Shown: positions 18,172-27,153, counted from the first letter of the stretch. The stretch is DNA of 64,000 bases from Chlamydiota bacterium (GCA_013287645.1 JABDDJ010000004.1:1-64000), one strand, 5' to 3'. A program made the numbers and translations. The notes: generated from the letters alone by a model not told the origin.

Positions 18172-18441
18172 TTATCCTTTGACGTTACGAGCCATTGTAG
18201 TAATTGCTGAGTTAGCTGCAGCAACAACTGCAGTTGACATTTCAGACAATTGTGACAAGTGGTTCATTAACATTTGCATTTCGAACATGTCACCAATACT
18301 AATAGCACTTCTGCGGCCTTTGATTTCCAACAGCTTTGCTTTAGCACTGATCGTAGCATCATGGATAACGTGGAATAGTACGTTAACACTAAATCCAGAT
18401 TGTATGTTGTTACCAGTAAAAAACTGTAAATTTTGAGGCAT
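18172..18441 (-). CDS. sctF: T3SS needle subunit SctF/CdsF, copy 2 (tandem duplicate)
   Basis: 89 residues, 88 identical to the downstream copy. The ATG has GGAGGG just before it. It is first in transcription order after a 425-base non-coding stretch, so it may be read from its own promoter. Two neighbouring needle genes with near-identical proteins and many silent differences suggest an old duplication under strong protein-level constraint. Which copy is the main structural subunit cannot be told from sequence. Confidence 0.9.
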   Translation of the reverse strand: MPQNLQFFTGNNIQSGFSVNVLFHVIHDATISAKAKLLEIKGRRSAISIGDMFEMQMLMNHLSQLSEMSTAVVAAANSAITTMARNVKG

Positions 18442-18866
18442 TTTGCCCTCCTAACATTCCTTGGTTATGGTGAATGATCCGTACTGGAAATTACATTTCC
18501 TTGAGGCTTGTGTGTTAATACCTCATTCTGAATCCATTCACACTCGAAAAACTTAATACGTTCCTCTTTGACGAACGCTTTGCAGGGGCGCCTTCGCTTG
18601 ATTTGGAAGACGCACAACACTTCATTGAGGCTAAGCTTCAAATCAGCAAGTGCATTCAGTCGTTAAGGTTTTTCGCTCTCCTCCGGACCTATTGTCTTCA
18701 GAAGCACATGGCGCATTCCTGAACCTTGTGTCTGCCTGACATCAGAACCTAATCAAGCACCTATACTTTTACACTCAAACTAATCGAGCTTTTGCTCTTT
18801 GTAAGCGGCGCCTTTTGGTTAAGAGAAGGCGCGCCCCTACATAGCGCTCGTACTTTTTTGCCTCAT
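18442..18866 (-). other. 425-base non-coding stretch upstream of the needle genes
   Basis: I see no open frame of useful length and no good start site here. There are several small inverted repeats: GGAAAT / ATTTCC near 18500, TGATTTG (18599-18605) with CAAATCA (18639-18645), and GCGCCTT (18808-18814) with AAGGCGC (18826-18832). In Chlamydia cdsE and cdsF are neighbours. The stretch probably holds the needle-gene promoter and a long untranslated leader, or a small RNA; none is proven. Confidence 0.45.
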
Positions 18867-19118
18867 TTATTTCACTGTTTTGAGGCGACCTAATACTTTT
18901 AAGACCGCGGCATAACCATGTAGTAGGACTCCGAAGCGGTCAAATTCTTCTTTACTTTCTCCACTGCGCAAGGTGACTTTAATTAGCTGTATGCGCTGTT
19001 CAATTTTTGTTTTAACTTCGTTCAAGTAGGTGCGATTTTTCAGCTCTTTTTCAAGTTCGTAGACAAATTCGTCGTTTTTACCCTTCTTTTTTTTCTGGTC
19101 TTCGAGTCCAAACATCAT
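18867..19118 (-). CDS. cdsE: Needle-subunit co-chaperone CdsE
   Basis: 83 residues, helical, with a lysine-rich start and two amphipathic helices. It is small and soluble like CT665/CdsE, the partner of CdsG in holding the needle subunit. Two ATGs in a row follow GAGG, and the second (19115) has the better spacing. It lies between sctD and the needle genes, separated from the latter by the long non-coding stretch. Confidence 0.78.
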   Translation of the reverse strand: MMFGLEDQKKKKGKNDEFVYELEKELKNRTYLNEVKTKIEQRIQLIKVTLRSGESKEEFDRFGVLLHGYAAVLKVLGRLKTVK

Positions 19119-19238
19119 CTACCTCATCGCGTTGTCGTTAGTATTTTTCTCAATCTACTTACTTTTCTATTTTTATTTTATCAAATTCTTCGTACCTTAT
19201 CAAGAAAATACTAACATTTTTAATTAATTTTTTATATT

Positions 19239-21266
19239 TTAGTAATCAATTCTGTATTTAACCCCTTCTTTTTCTAAAAAGATCACATTGGGTTTAATAC
19301 TAGTAATAGTCATTCCGTCTAGCGTATCGCCTCTGGTTAGGATGCGTCCATTAATGACAACACTTAGGTTGACTCCGCCTTGGTTGGAGGCTCCAGATAC
19401 TTTATAGCGGTCTGAAATATTGACTAAGGATGCTTCTGGAGGAAGTTCGCTGACAAAGCTACGGACGTTATGGACGCCTGGGATAGCTTTGGCTTCTTCG
19501 ACGATATGGTTAAATTCAGCCTCTTTTCCTGTGGGAATACCCCCTGCTAAGGTCAGTTCGCCATTATCCAGTTTGACCTGGACATCGCGGATGCCAACCT
19601 TTTGGAACATAATATTGACAGAGTTGATCACCTCTTCTTCGATGATGATGCGTCGTTCAATATTGTCTAAATTGGGGAAGTTGGTGCTGATGTATTCGGA
19701 TAAGCGGTCGGCCTGATCGCGGGTTTTTAGGTAACCTGATAGGACGAATTGTCCTGGTTTAGGAGTCTGAACGGTTACGCCGGCCCAGGATTTCTTATTA
19801 GCGAGGATAGGGTTAATTTCGCGGGTGGTATACTCGTCAACCACAATTCCCTTATCATCGATGTTTTTAATGAAGGGAAGGCCTTGGAGGTTGTAGATGA
19901 GCTGACTCTTGTCTGTGGCGGTCAGGACATGCCCGACAAGTAAGAGTCTTCCGGTGGTTTTGTTATACGAGTAGGTTACGCCTGGGAAAGGAGAGGTGGC
20001 TTCGTGTAGTACGGCATTGAAATTAACAGGTTCTTCAATAGAAACAGGTTCACTGCGGAATAGAGCTAGAGTACCTAATCCAACGACAAGGAAGAGTCCT
20101 GTGACGAGAGCGATAAGAGCTACAGAGGCAAGTAGCGTTGTGCGTGTCATTGGCTTATGCTCTAATTCCTTCGCTACAGCCGCTGGGATAGCACTTGAAC
20201 CAGAGGGAGTACCATCACCTGGTTTTTCATCTTTAGGCTCTTCTTGCTGTAAAACTTTAACGATAGAGGGCAACATGGGAGAGATAATCGTCTGCATTTC
20301 GCCTTCTCTGTCATAAACTACGAATGAGGTAGTTCCAACGGTGACGACGGAGTTAGGCTCAAGAACATTGCGCCCTTCGACTTTTTTGCCGTCTAAGAAG
20401 GTTCCGTTACGACTTTTTAAGTCTTCGAGGATAAGAGTGTCTTCATCTGATACGGTAATACGTGCATGTTGGCGTGAAACGCTTGTATCGTGAAAGACGA
20501 TGTCACAGGTATTAGGATCTGTTCCGATAAGGTAGCTAGATGAAGCCTGCATAGAGAATTCGGCGCCAGTGTTGGGTCCTCCAACAACTTTTAGGAGCCA
20601 TCTTCCTGTTTCGAGAAGGTCAAAACTAACTTCTGCAAGCATATCTTGGGACTCTTTGTGAGCGGTACTGTCGTCTTGGAAGATGCTATCCATTTCTTCA
20701 TCCTCGGTCATGGATTTTTGTGCTTCGGGTTTAGGGGTTGGCGCAATAACGGCATTTTTTTCCTCTCCATTAGCATGCTCTTCTGGCGGAATAATGTCAT
20801 CTTGATCTTCACGCTTCTCAATTTCTTCTTGTAGAACCTCTTCAGCAGGCCCACTTTGGGCATGCGCTTCTTCTTGATGAGATTGTTCGGTATCTGTCAT
20901 AGCTCCCTCATCCTGATGGGGTTTATGCTCTTCATTTTCAGCTTCCATGCCAAAGAGCTGTGCGGCATCTTCCGCATAAAATCGAAAGAGGCTGCCGCCG
21001 ATTTTTACCATATCGCCATGCTGTAGAATTCGCGGTTGAGTGACAGGATCATTGTTGACTTCGACAGAGTTTGTAGCACTTAGATTTTCGAGTAGCAAAC
21101 CTTCTGTTTTACGCGTGCATTTTGCATGAACCCGCGAGGCTTCTGGATCTTCAATGACTATCTGGCAATTGTCTGGGTCGCGGCCAATAGTCCACTCATC
21201 CCCTCCGTTAAAAGAGAGTACTGATCCTTTAAGTAGTCCTTCTTCAGCAACAAGTTTGGCAGACAT
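19239..21266 (-). CDS. sctD: T3SS inner-membrane ring protein SctD/CdsD with two FHA domains
   Basis: 675 residues. FHA domain 1 is about 4-100 (IGRD, SRVH) and FHA domain 2 about 222-318 (IGTD, SRQH, RNGTF). An acidic linker separates them (105-205). A single membrane helix lies at about 375-402, followed by periplasmic ring-building/BON-like repeats to about 615. Two FHA domains before the membrane helix are typical of chlamydial CdsD (CT664) and unlike the single degenerate FHA of Yersinia YscD. Both FHA domains keep the phosphothreonine-binding Arg, Ser and His, so kinase control, perhaps by the Pkn kinases, is plausible (inference). Confidence 0.94.
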   Translation of the reverse strand: MSAKLVAEEGLLKGSVLSFNGGDEWTIGRDPDNCQIVIEDPEASRVHAKCTRKTEGLLLENLSATNSVEVNNDPVTQPRILQHGDMVKIGGSLFRFYAEDAAQLFGMEAENEEHKPHQDEGAMTDTEQSHQEEAHAQSGPAEEVLQEEIEKREDQDDIIPPEEHANGEEKNAVIAPTPKPEAQKSMTEDEEMDSIFQDDSTAHKESQDMLAEVSFDLLETGRWLLKVVGGPNTGAEFSMQASSSYLIGTDPNTCDIVFHDTSVSRQHARITVSDEDTLILEDLKSRNGTFLDGKKVEGRNVLEPNSVVTVGTTSFVVYDREGEMQTIISPMLPSIVKVLQQEEPKDEKPGDGTPSGSSAIPAAVAKELEHKPMTRTTLLASVALIALVTGLFLVVGLGTLALFRSEPVSIEEPVNFNAVLHEATSPFPGVTYSYNKTTGRLLLVGHVLTATDKSQLIYNLQGLPFIKNIDDKGIVVDEYTTREINPILANKKSWAGVTVQTPKPGQFVLSGYLKTRDQADRLSEYISTNFPNLDNIERRIIIEEEVINSVNIMFQKVGIRDVQVKLDNGELTLAGGIPTGKEAEFNHIVEEAKAIPGVHNVRSFVSELPPEASLVNISDRYKVSGASNQGGVNLSVVINGRILTRGDTLDGMTITSIKPNVIFLEKEGVKYRIDY

Positions 21267-21316
21267 TATAACAGCTCCGAATGGTTATCAGAAATTGTTA
21301 CAGCATGTTTTATGCC

Positions 21317-21360
21317 AACCCCCAGCCCGTGCCCGTGTGCGTGCCTGTGCCCGTGCCCGA
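21317..21360. repeat. R2 repeat, single C-rich arm (copy b)
   Basis: CCCAGCCCGTGCCCGTG and similar units follow one another, with no G-rich partner arm. It lies between sctD and the Scc4-like gene. On the minus strand it gives five G runs of three or more, with one longer gap. Probably a decayed copy of the palindrome. Confidence 0.75.
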
Positions 21361-21365
21361 AATGA

Positions 21366-21749
21366 TTATTTTTCCGCACTCACAACAGCGCGCCAGGTGT
21401 CTACTGTATCAATAAAATCTTCTAAAATCTCGTAAAATTCGCGGTATTGACTTATATGTGTGACCGTTTGAGAAAGGACTATATTCTCCTTTTCGTCAAG
21501 TGCTAAGGCCGCACCTTTGGTACCCTGCCCTAACATTGTCGCGGATAATAGCTGGATATAGAGCTCTTCTTTATTATCTTGAATCACTGGAGAGAGAGTA
21601 GACATTAGAGTAAAACCGCCCTTAATTGCAGTAAGAACGATCTCTAGATCTTCTTCTAAAGGGATTGCAAACACATTCGGCACGTTGGTGGCGAAACCCG
21701 ATTCGATGGACCATTCCTTAGCTAATTTATCGCAAAAGCTCTCCAGCAT
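21366..21749 (-). CDS. scc4: T3SS chaperone of Scc4 (CT663) type
   Basis: 127 residues, acidic, with the alternating helix and strand layout of class I (SycE-like) chaperones: VFAIPLEEDLEIVLTAIKGG, then FTLMSTLSP, and a final helix to about 125. AAGGGGG precedes the ATG. It lies directly before sctD, the CT663 position. In C. trachomatis CT663 is Scc4, which helps secrete CopN and also binds RNA polymerase and its sigma-66 factor. Orthology is inferred from order, size and fold. Confidence 0.75.
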   Translation of the reverse strand: MLESFCDKLAKEWSIESGFATNVPNVFAIPLEEDLEIVLTAIKGGFTLMSTLSPVIQDNKEELYIQLLSATMLGQGTKGAALALDEKENIVLSQTVTHISQYREFYEILEDFIDTVDTWRAVVSAEK

Positions 21750-21771
21750 AGGTCCCCCTTAATAAATGAAA

Positions 21772-21793
21772 GGCAAGGCCACACGGCCTTGCC
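21772..21793 (-). terminator. Terminator-like hairpin after the translocator gene
   Basis: Perfect 9-bp stem GGCAAGGCC / GGCCTTGCC with a 4-base loop. On the minus strand it is followed by TTTCATTTATT. It lies between the stop of the CopD-like gene and the start of the Scc4-like gene, so it may end or weaken transcription of the translocator unit before the CdsD unit. Confidence 0.65.
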
Positions 21794-21807
21794 ATTTAAA
21801 ATTTTTA

Positions 21808-23085
21808 TTATACTCCCAAAAATTGAGACATTGCTGCATTAACCTTTTGCATTGATTGCATCAGACCGTCAACAAAGCCATATTTGCTATCTCGTTCGTT
21901 CTTTAAGGTATCTTGCAGGCTTGAAGCAGCTTGCTCATATCCTTGTGAGCCATTCTTATCCAAATCGGCTTGTGCTTGCCCAATTGTTTGGATTGCTTGA
22001 CCTTCAGCTCTTAATTGATCAGCAATAGCTGTTGAAAATTGGTTCAATGCTTGAGTCAATGAAGTGATGATCTGTTCTCTTGAAGAGTTCTTTCTCCAGG
22101 TCCCTTCTACAACTCGAGCATCTTCTTGTTCTTGTGGACTTTGTGTCCATTTCGCACGATCTGCTGCAGTAACGCTGAAATCTCCCTCTGCAGCGGTAGC
22201 TCTAGCATTCTTTATAGCATCTGGATCAGCTGTCTCTATTTCACCTTTAATTCTAGCTCTTTCAGTAGGGCTTAGTTTTGAAGCGTCTTTCATTTCCGTT
22301 TGATAAGTTTGGTCTGCTTCCATTTCTTCATCTGAAAGATTCTGGTTCTTAAATTTTGTTTTAACAGCTGCTTGTTGATCTTCGATAGCCTTAGATCCAC
22401 CTTTTTCCAATATTAGGTCCTCTTCTGCCTTATCTGTAGCAGCCGTGGTCTTAGATGCAATAGTTTGAGTGTTTTTGGCCATTTGAGCTTCACTTAAAGC
22501 TGTTTCGCTTTCTGCTGCGTCAGAAGATGCCTTCATATAGCTACCTGCCTGCATTACACCACCGAACATCATCACAGCGCCTGCAGTGATTTGTAGGGCT
22601 GTAGCTGCCTCAACTTTGGCTAAATTGGCATTTACTGCTCTTACAGTAGTATCATAGGCCTCATGAGCGTCCTTACGTGATTGAAGGTTGTCCAAATTTA
22701 TTTGTTTAGTCATCACAGTTCTCATTTCACTCATGACTTTCATCGCATCAGTGATGGCTTCCATCAGAATTGTAACGGCGTCAGTGTTTACTCCATCAAA
22801 CCAGGACTGATCCTCGGGGTTGGAAGGTATGTGGCCTGGACCTCCTAAAGTAGGTACTGCAGAATTTAATGTAGAATCTGAATTGGGTGAATCACCACCG
22901 CCTTTAAGATGCTCAGAAGCTTGTATTTCATCTGCAAATACAACGTTCGATTTCTTTTCTACCTGTCCAGATCCTTTAATTTTTCCGCCTTGTTGTACAC
23001 CCCCGTCTGCGACTGGAGAAGCGTTAGATTGTGGTGGAGCTGATTCTCCTTTTGGAGCGTAATTTCCTCCTCCTACACTAGACAT
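21808..23085 (-). CDS. Translocator-like protein (CopD/YopD position)
   Basis: 425 residues, AAGGAGG before the ATG. The N-terminus (1-95) is polar and G, P, S-rich, as in secreted proteins. One hydrophobic stretch lies at about 160-182 (AATALQITAGAVMMFGGVMQ). A long amphipathic, alanine-rich helical region follows to the end. With the next gene and two SycD-type chaperones this makes a translocator set like CT576-CT579. Assignment as the CopD-like pore protein rests on this context and on the single membrane segment; no direct family match is claimed. Confidence 0.62.
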   Translation of the reverse strand: MSSVGGGNYAPKGESAPPQSNASPVADGGVQQGGKIKGSGQVEKKSNVVFADEIQASEHLKGGGDSPNSDSTLNSAVPTLGGPGHIPSNPEDQSWFDGVNTDAVTILMEAITDAMKVMSEMRTVMTKQINLDNLQSRKDAHEAYDTTVRAVNANLAKVEAATALQITAGAVMMFGGVMQAGSYMKASSDAAESETALSEAQMAKNTQTIASKTTAATDKAEEDLILEKGGSKAIEDQQAAVKTKFKNQNLSDEEMEADQTYQTEMKDASKLSPTERARIKGEIETADPDAIKNARATAAEGDFSVTAADRAKWTQSPQEQEDARVVEGTWRKNSSREQIITSLTQALNQFSTAIADQLRAEGQAIQTIGQAQADLDKNGSQGYEQAASSLQDTLKNERDSKYGFVDGLMQSMQKVNAAMSQFLGV

Positions 23086-23103
23086 AATATTCCTCCTTCT
23101 TTA

Positions 23104-24711
23104 TCACGCTGAAACTTCCATTGTTGTGGAAGCGCGCGTATCTTTGCTTCCGCCTTGAACTCCTTCGGCTAAACGATTCGATGTCAAGTTAAAGGCAGAG
23201 AGTTCTTCTTCTAAAGTTTGAGCATTGACTCCGTTGGCTTCGATGGTTGACTGTCCTACTTGAGCGAGTTGTCTAAACTGGCCCTCTTCGAAGGCGATCA
23301 ATGCTTGCTGTAATAAAACGGCTTTGGCTATAGCCTGGTCATCTTGTGTGACGTTGCCGGCTGCATCTTCACTGCCTGCTACAACGGTCTGTAGTGGTGG
23401 GCCAATGAATTTTTCGAGAGTGCTTAACAGGGCACTTTGTTTATCCACGTTTCCTTGAGAGCCTACAAGTACGGCTGCGAAAATCATGTTGAGGGTTGCG
23501 ACTGCAGTTTGTTGAGCTTTAAGAGCCTCTACCGTTTTTGCAGTATCGGTGATCGATTGAATTAGAGTATCCACAAGTTTGGTCGATAAGACCGTATGCA
23601 AGGCAATTTGGAAATCAAAAAAGCGGCTTGCTTCCACCTCTTTTTCTGCCTTGACAGGTGTCGATCCTAGACCATTAGTGCTGAGGTAGTTTGATAGGAT
23701 ACTCACAGCTAAAAGTATGGCAGTCCACACATTGTTGGCAGCATTGTTGTTTGTCGAGGTTTGTGCGATGAGTTTGCCTTGCTCATTACCTACCATAGCA
23801 GATCCATCCGTTGATCCTTGCAGGCCTATAAAAGCCGTCCCTAAACTAAACTGTAGTGAGGGTGGGGTTCCTAGAGGATCTGAAAACGCATTTGCTACTA
23901 ACGATAAGGTTGACAGATAAGGTAAAAATAGTGTTGAAGAGCCACCTACATCACTTTGTTGCATAGCAGATGTTGTCGCATTTAGTTGTGAAGATAGAGC
24001 GGCTATCTGCACGGTATCCTGAGTAGATGCCTGACCTGTTGTTGCCTTATCCGTAATCGTTGTAAAAGGTTGCAAAAGTGCAACAAATTGGTTTAAAGCA
24101 GCGGTTAAAGCATCATAATTAGGATTATTCGGCCCTACGGTTCCTAATAAATTATTTAAGTTATTCACCATCTCTTGTCCATTTTGGCTAGCTCCCACCA
24201 TACCGATATAGGGTAGCAGTGTATAAAGGTTGTAACGGTCAGCTGCGGCAGATCCAGGGGCAATAGGTTGTGAAATAGTATCTAATGTCACTAATACTTT
24301 TGCTGCTAAACGCAGTAAGTTATCTAGGCCGGTATATAGAAAGCTTCTTTGATCAAAGGGGCGGTCATTTTCCGCCAGCAGTCGTCCTTTTGCATCGTCA
24401 GGAAGTGTCTGTATCAGTTGCTGATAACGCTGCATCCAAGACTCATCAGGGGGTGCATCTGGTGATATATCAACACGTGTATGTGTTCTCGGAGCTGACA
24501 ATGAGGGGCTATTCGATTGAGATTGAAAGTGTCCACGCTTTGTGTCATCCGTATTAATCATTAGCGCTAGAGCGATCGGGTTATTCATCGTATCACCGAT
24601 GAGAAGCTGCTGATTTGCGGTAAGAGTAGCAGAATTCTTTTGCGTATCTTCTGGGAGCGGAACTTGAGGGCCTCCTGTCCGAGAGCTTCCATCTGTTCCT
24701 AAGATTGTCAT
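23104..24711 (-). CDS. Second translocator-like protein (CopB position)
   Basis: 535 residues. The N-terminus (1-100) is polar and S, T, P-rich. The body is mostly alanine- and leucine-rich helix with hydrophobic stretches near 325-343 (NNVWTAILLAVSILSNYL) and around 405 (LNMIFAAVLVG). No signal peptide. It sits 15 bp after a SycD-type chaperone gene and before the CopD-like gene, as translocators do. It lacks the very long hydrophobic block of C. trachomatis CopB, so orthology is open; it could also be another secreted substrate. Confidence 0.55.
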   Translation of the reverse strand: MTILGTDGSSRTGGPQVPLPEDTQKNSATLTANQQLLIGDTMNNPIALALMINTDDTKRGHFQSQSNSPSLSAPRTHTRVDISPDAPPDESWMQRYQQLIQTLPDDAKGRLLAENDRPFDQRSFLYTGLDNLLRLAAKVLVTLDTISQPIAPGSAAADRYNLYTLLPYIGMVGASQNGQEMVNNLNNLLGTVGPNNPNYDALTAALNQFVALLQPFTTITDKATTGQASTQDTVQIAALSSQLNATTSAMQQSDVGGSSTLFLPYLSTLSLVANAFSDPLGTPPSLQFSLGTAFIGLQGSTDGSAMVGNEQGKLIAQTSTNNNAANNVWTAILLAVSILSNYLSTNGLGSTPVKAEKEVEASRFFDFQIALHTVLSTKLVDTLIQSITDTAKTVEALKAQQTAVATLNMIFAAVLVGSQGNVDKQSALLSTLEKFIGPPLQTVVAGSEDAAGNVTQDDQAIAKAVLLQQALIAFEEGQFRQLAQVGQSTIEANGVNAQTLEEELSAFNLTSNRLAEGVQGGSKDTRASTTMEVSA

Positions 24712-24726
24712 CTTAGTTCTCCTAAG

Positions 24727-25275
24727 TTATTCCTTGCTCTCTCCCTTAGTATAGAGAGATTGATGGCCCTCCAACATAACCTGCGCTTTTTCTTTCATGT
24801 GCGCATACTCAGTTGGATCGCTATCTGCCAGAGTAATCACCTTTTCAAGCGCTTCTCTCGCTTCGTCAAACATATTGAGCTGCATGCAGCATTCATAGAT
24901 GTAGAAGTAGGGCAATGGACTGTTCGGCATAAAACCAGCTAGCGTCTCATAACCTACAATGGCTGCTCGGTAGTACTTGCGCATTTGCAAGCATGCTGCA
25001 GCGCCTAAGATGTATTTTGTTTCGACTGGGTTCAGTAACATTAAAAATTCAAAATATTTCTGTGCTTTTTCGTATAACCCTGTCTTATATAAACGATATG
25101 CTTCACCATAACCAACCTCTAGAATACTCGGAGGCATATCTATCGCCTGATAAGGTGCCATTCCTTCATTAATAAAGCGGTCTAAGGCTTTAATGACCTT
25201 TTCTACAGACTCAGATTTCTGTTCTGGAGTTAATGTCTCACGAAACTTTTCATAACTTTTGTGTTCGTTTGGCAT
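24727..25275 (-). CDS. SycD/LcrH-type translocator chaperone, copy 1
   Basis: 182 residues with three TPR motifs (about 55-155): YGEAYRLYKTGLYEKAQKYF, YILGAAACLQMRKYYRAAIV and FYIYECCMQLNMFDEAREAL. This is the class II T3SS chaperone fold that holds translocators before secretion. AGGAGG lies before the ATG. It is a paralogue of the next gene upstream. It lies next to the two translocator-like genes, probably its cargo. Confidence 0.88.
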   Translation of the reverse strand: MPNEHKSYEKFRETLTPEQKSESVEKVIKALDRFINEGMAPYQAIDMPPSILEVGYGEAYRLYKTGLYEKAQKYFEFLMLLNPVETKYILGAAACLQMRKYYRAAIVGYETLAGFMPNSPLPYFYIYECCMQLNMFDEAREALEKVITLADSDPTEYAHMKEKAQVMLEGHQSLYTKGESKE

Positions 25276-25307
25276 ACACTCCTCCTCTTTTTAACTTATC
25301 TTTAGCT

Positions 25308-25850
25308 CTATCCATTCTGTTTCTCCGCTATTTCCTTTTTCAAGCTCTGGATTGTCAAGAGCGCCCTATCTTTCAGCGTAGCAAATTGAGGCTTGTTTCC
25401 TGCTCTCTTTACAGCCATCTCTAACGAAATTAGAGCTGCCATGGGATTACCCATTTGGATGTAACAGTCAGAGGAATGAAAATGCGGCACAGGATCGTTC
25501 GGATCCAATATTCCACATATTGCATAGGTCTCTACAGCGCTGCGATACTCCTTAAGCATATGAAAACAGGCTGCTAAGCCCATCGTGTATTTTGCTTCTG
25601 AGGCGTTCAGCATTATCAATAAACGAAAAAGTTGACAGGCGTCGCGATACTTTCCAGTATTATACAAACGGTACGCCTGCCCATAAATCCCCTCCATCAT
25701 TGCATCATTAATTCCTAGAAGGTCTTTAGGCACCTGCCCCTTTTGTAACAGCTCGTCTGCTACTCCTTTCATTTTAGCGGAAGCTTGCGCCTCCAGCTCT
25801 TCGCCGACTTCTTCTGCGGCACGTTTAACGCGTTGTGGATCACCTTTCAT
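25308..25850 (-). CDS. SycD/LcrH-type translocator chaperone, copy 2
   Basis: 180 residues with the same three TPRs (about 55-150), recognisable by YGQAYRLYNTGKYRDACQLF and YTMGLAACFHMLKEYRSAVE, and a basic helical N-terminus. Paralogue of the neighbouring gene but clearly diverged, so the two probably serve different cargo. GGAGGGG precedes the ATG. A 115-bp gap separates it from the gene before it in the operon. Confidence 0.88.
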   Translation of the reverse strand: MKGDPQRVKRAAEEVGEELEAQASAKMKGVADELLQKGQVPKDLLGINDAMMEGIYGQAYRLYNTGKYRDACQLFRLLIMLNASEAKYTMGLAACFHMLKEYRSAVETYAICGILDPNDPVPHFHSSDCYIQMGNPMAALISLEMAVKRAGNKPQFATLKDRALLTIQSLKKEIAEKQNG

Positions 25851-25965
25851 GGTTCCCCTCCTTCACACATTCAATAGCTTTTCAACATCAGTCCCGAGTC
25901 GTTTTTATACATAGCGGAGCCCGTAGACTCCGTTAATCATCATGCGTACGCTTAACCCATTTGCA

Positions 25966-26424
25966 TTAACGATAGATCGTCGACAAAATCGTACTTAACT
26001 CTTGCAAGATAGCTGTCGCCATGTTTGATTGCTGCGTAACAGCATCGTTTGTCTGGCTCAAGTTAGCTTGCAAAGCTTTTGCCGTATCACTCAACTGCGA
26101 ACTTTCAGATTGCAATTGTTGTGAATAAGTACTGTTAACACGGTTTTCGTCGTCACGAGAGTTGTTCTGCGCGGTGCTTGTACCACCGAAAATTGTCGAT
26201 TGTGAGGTAAATACCGGTACTTTATTCAATAAAGCCGTGTAGGCTTGTTGCCAGTTTGTCAATAATTGCAAACGTTGAGCCTGAACAACCGCAACACCTT
26301 GTAGGACCTGAATCATACCGATTAACAGGACAAGCACTTGGTCCAAACGAAAGGTTTGTTCAAAATCTGCACTTGATACAGAACTTCCACTAGGTGGTGG
26401 AAGTGGGGGTAACACTATACTCAT
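25966..26424 (-). CDS. Small T3SS-operon protein, unassigned
   Basis: 152 residues. Proline-rich start (MSIVLPPLPPPSG), then a hydrophobic helix (about 27-48: LDQVLVLLIGMIQVLQGVAV), a polar S, T, N, Q-rich middle and a C-terminal amphipathic helix with heptads (SQLSDTAKALQANL). No signal peptide. GGAGG lies before the ATG. Its place before the chaperones suggests a secreted substrate, a tip or translocator accessory. I do not recognise a family. Confidence 0.6.
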   Translation of the reverse strand: MSIVLPPLPPPSGSSVSSADFEQTFRLDQVLVLLIGMIQVLQGVAVVQAQRLQLLTNWQQAYTALLNKVPVFTSQSTIFGGTSTAQNNSRDDENRVNSTYSQQLQSESSQLSDTAKALQANLSQTNDAVTQQSNMATAILQELSTILSTIYR

Positions 26425-26451
26425 AATTAAAGCCTCCTTGCAGCGCGCTAT

Positions 26452-27153
26452 TTATGAACGCGCAATATTACGGCCTATTTCCTGGATGATTTGCGTAATC
26501 GAGTTAAGCATTGCAGCGGCCGATTTATAATATTCTTCAAAGATGTACAAATAACGTTGTACCTCTTCTTTCTTGGTATCGTTTAACGTTTCACCAGAAG
26601 TAATAGCATTGGTTAAGTCAGACTGATAAGCACCCGCATTCGAGAAGGTAGGTCCCGAAGACTGGTAATTATCCAGCACCCAATTCTGGTTGCTACCAGC
26701 AGCAGAAATGTCGTTAATAACCTTTAATGAAAGGTTATAGATCGATTGAGGGTCAGCCTGAATTTGAGCAGCCTGGCTTGGAGGTAATTCAGCTAAGAGT
26801 GCTCCAATTTCTTGGGACAAAGCACTTCTATAGCTGGTGATTACCGCATAGTTAAATGACGGACTTAACGAAGGTCTGATTGGACTACCAAATACCTTAC
26901 TTGCCATAGATCCATAAGTCGCCGAGTTTGTGAAACTCGGAACAGATCTACCACTGATTTTAAGTTGGTTTTTGGCGTTTTGTAAGTTAGTTAAAGTCGT
27001 TAAGATCTGTTGAGTAGTGGTTAGAGCCTGCTCAAGCGATGCCATATGTGCGCCTAACACATCGTTAGCAGCCTTGGTGTAGATTAATTCGATAGCGGAC
27101 TGCTCACTATGCCCATTTAACTGAGCAGGATCAATTGATGGAACTGAAGACAT
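26452..27153 (-). CDS. First gene of the translocator operon, unassigned secreted-type protein
   Basis: 233 residues, polar and S, T, N, Q-rich with long helices at both ends (about 30-65 and 200-233) and a mixed middle. Helical ends around a folded middle recall needle-tip proteins (LcrV/IpaD type), but I see no specific signature; this is a suggestion only. GGAGG lies 7 bases before the ATG. A structured leader of about 300 bases lies upstream. It is the first gene of the long minus-strand T3SS run. Confidence 0.6.
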   Translation of the reverse strand: MSSVPSIDPAQLNGHSEQSAIELIYTKAANDVLGAHMASLEQALTTTQQILTTLTNLQNAKNQLKISGRSVPSFTNSATYGSMASKVFGSPIRPSLSPSFNYAVITSYRSALSQEIGALLAELPPSQAAQIQADPQSIYNLSLKVINDISAAGSNQNWVLDNYQSSGPTFSNAGAYQSDLTNAITSGETLNDTKKEEVQRYLYIFEEYYKSAAAMLNSITQIIQEIGRNIARS

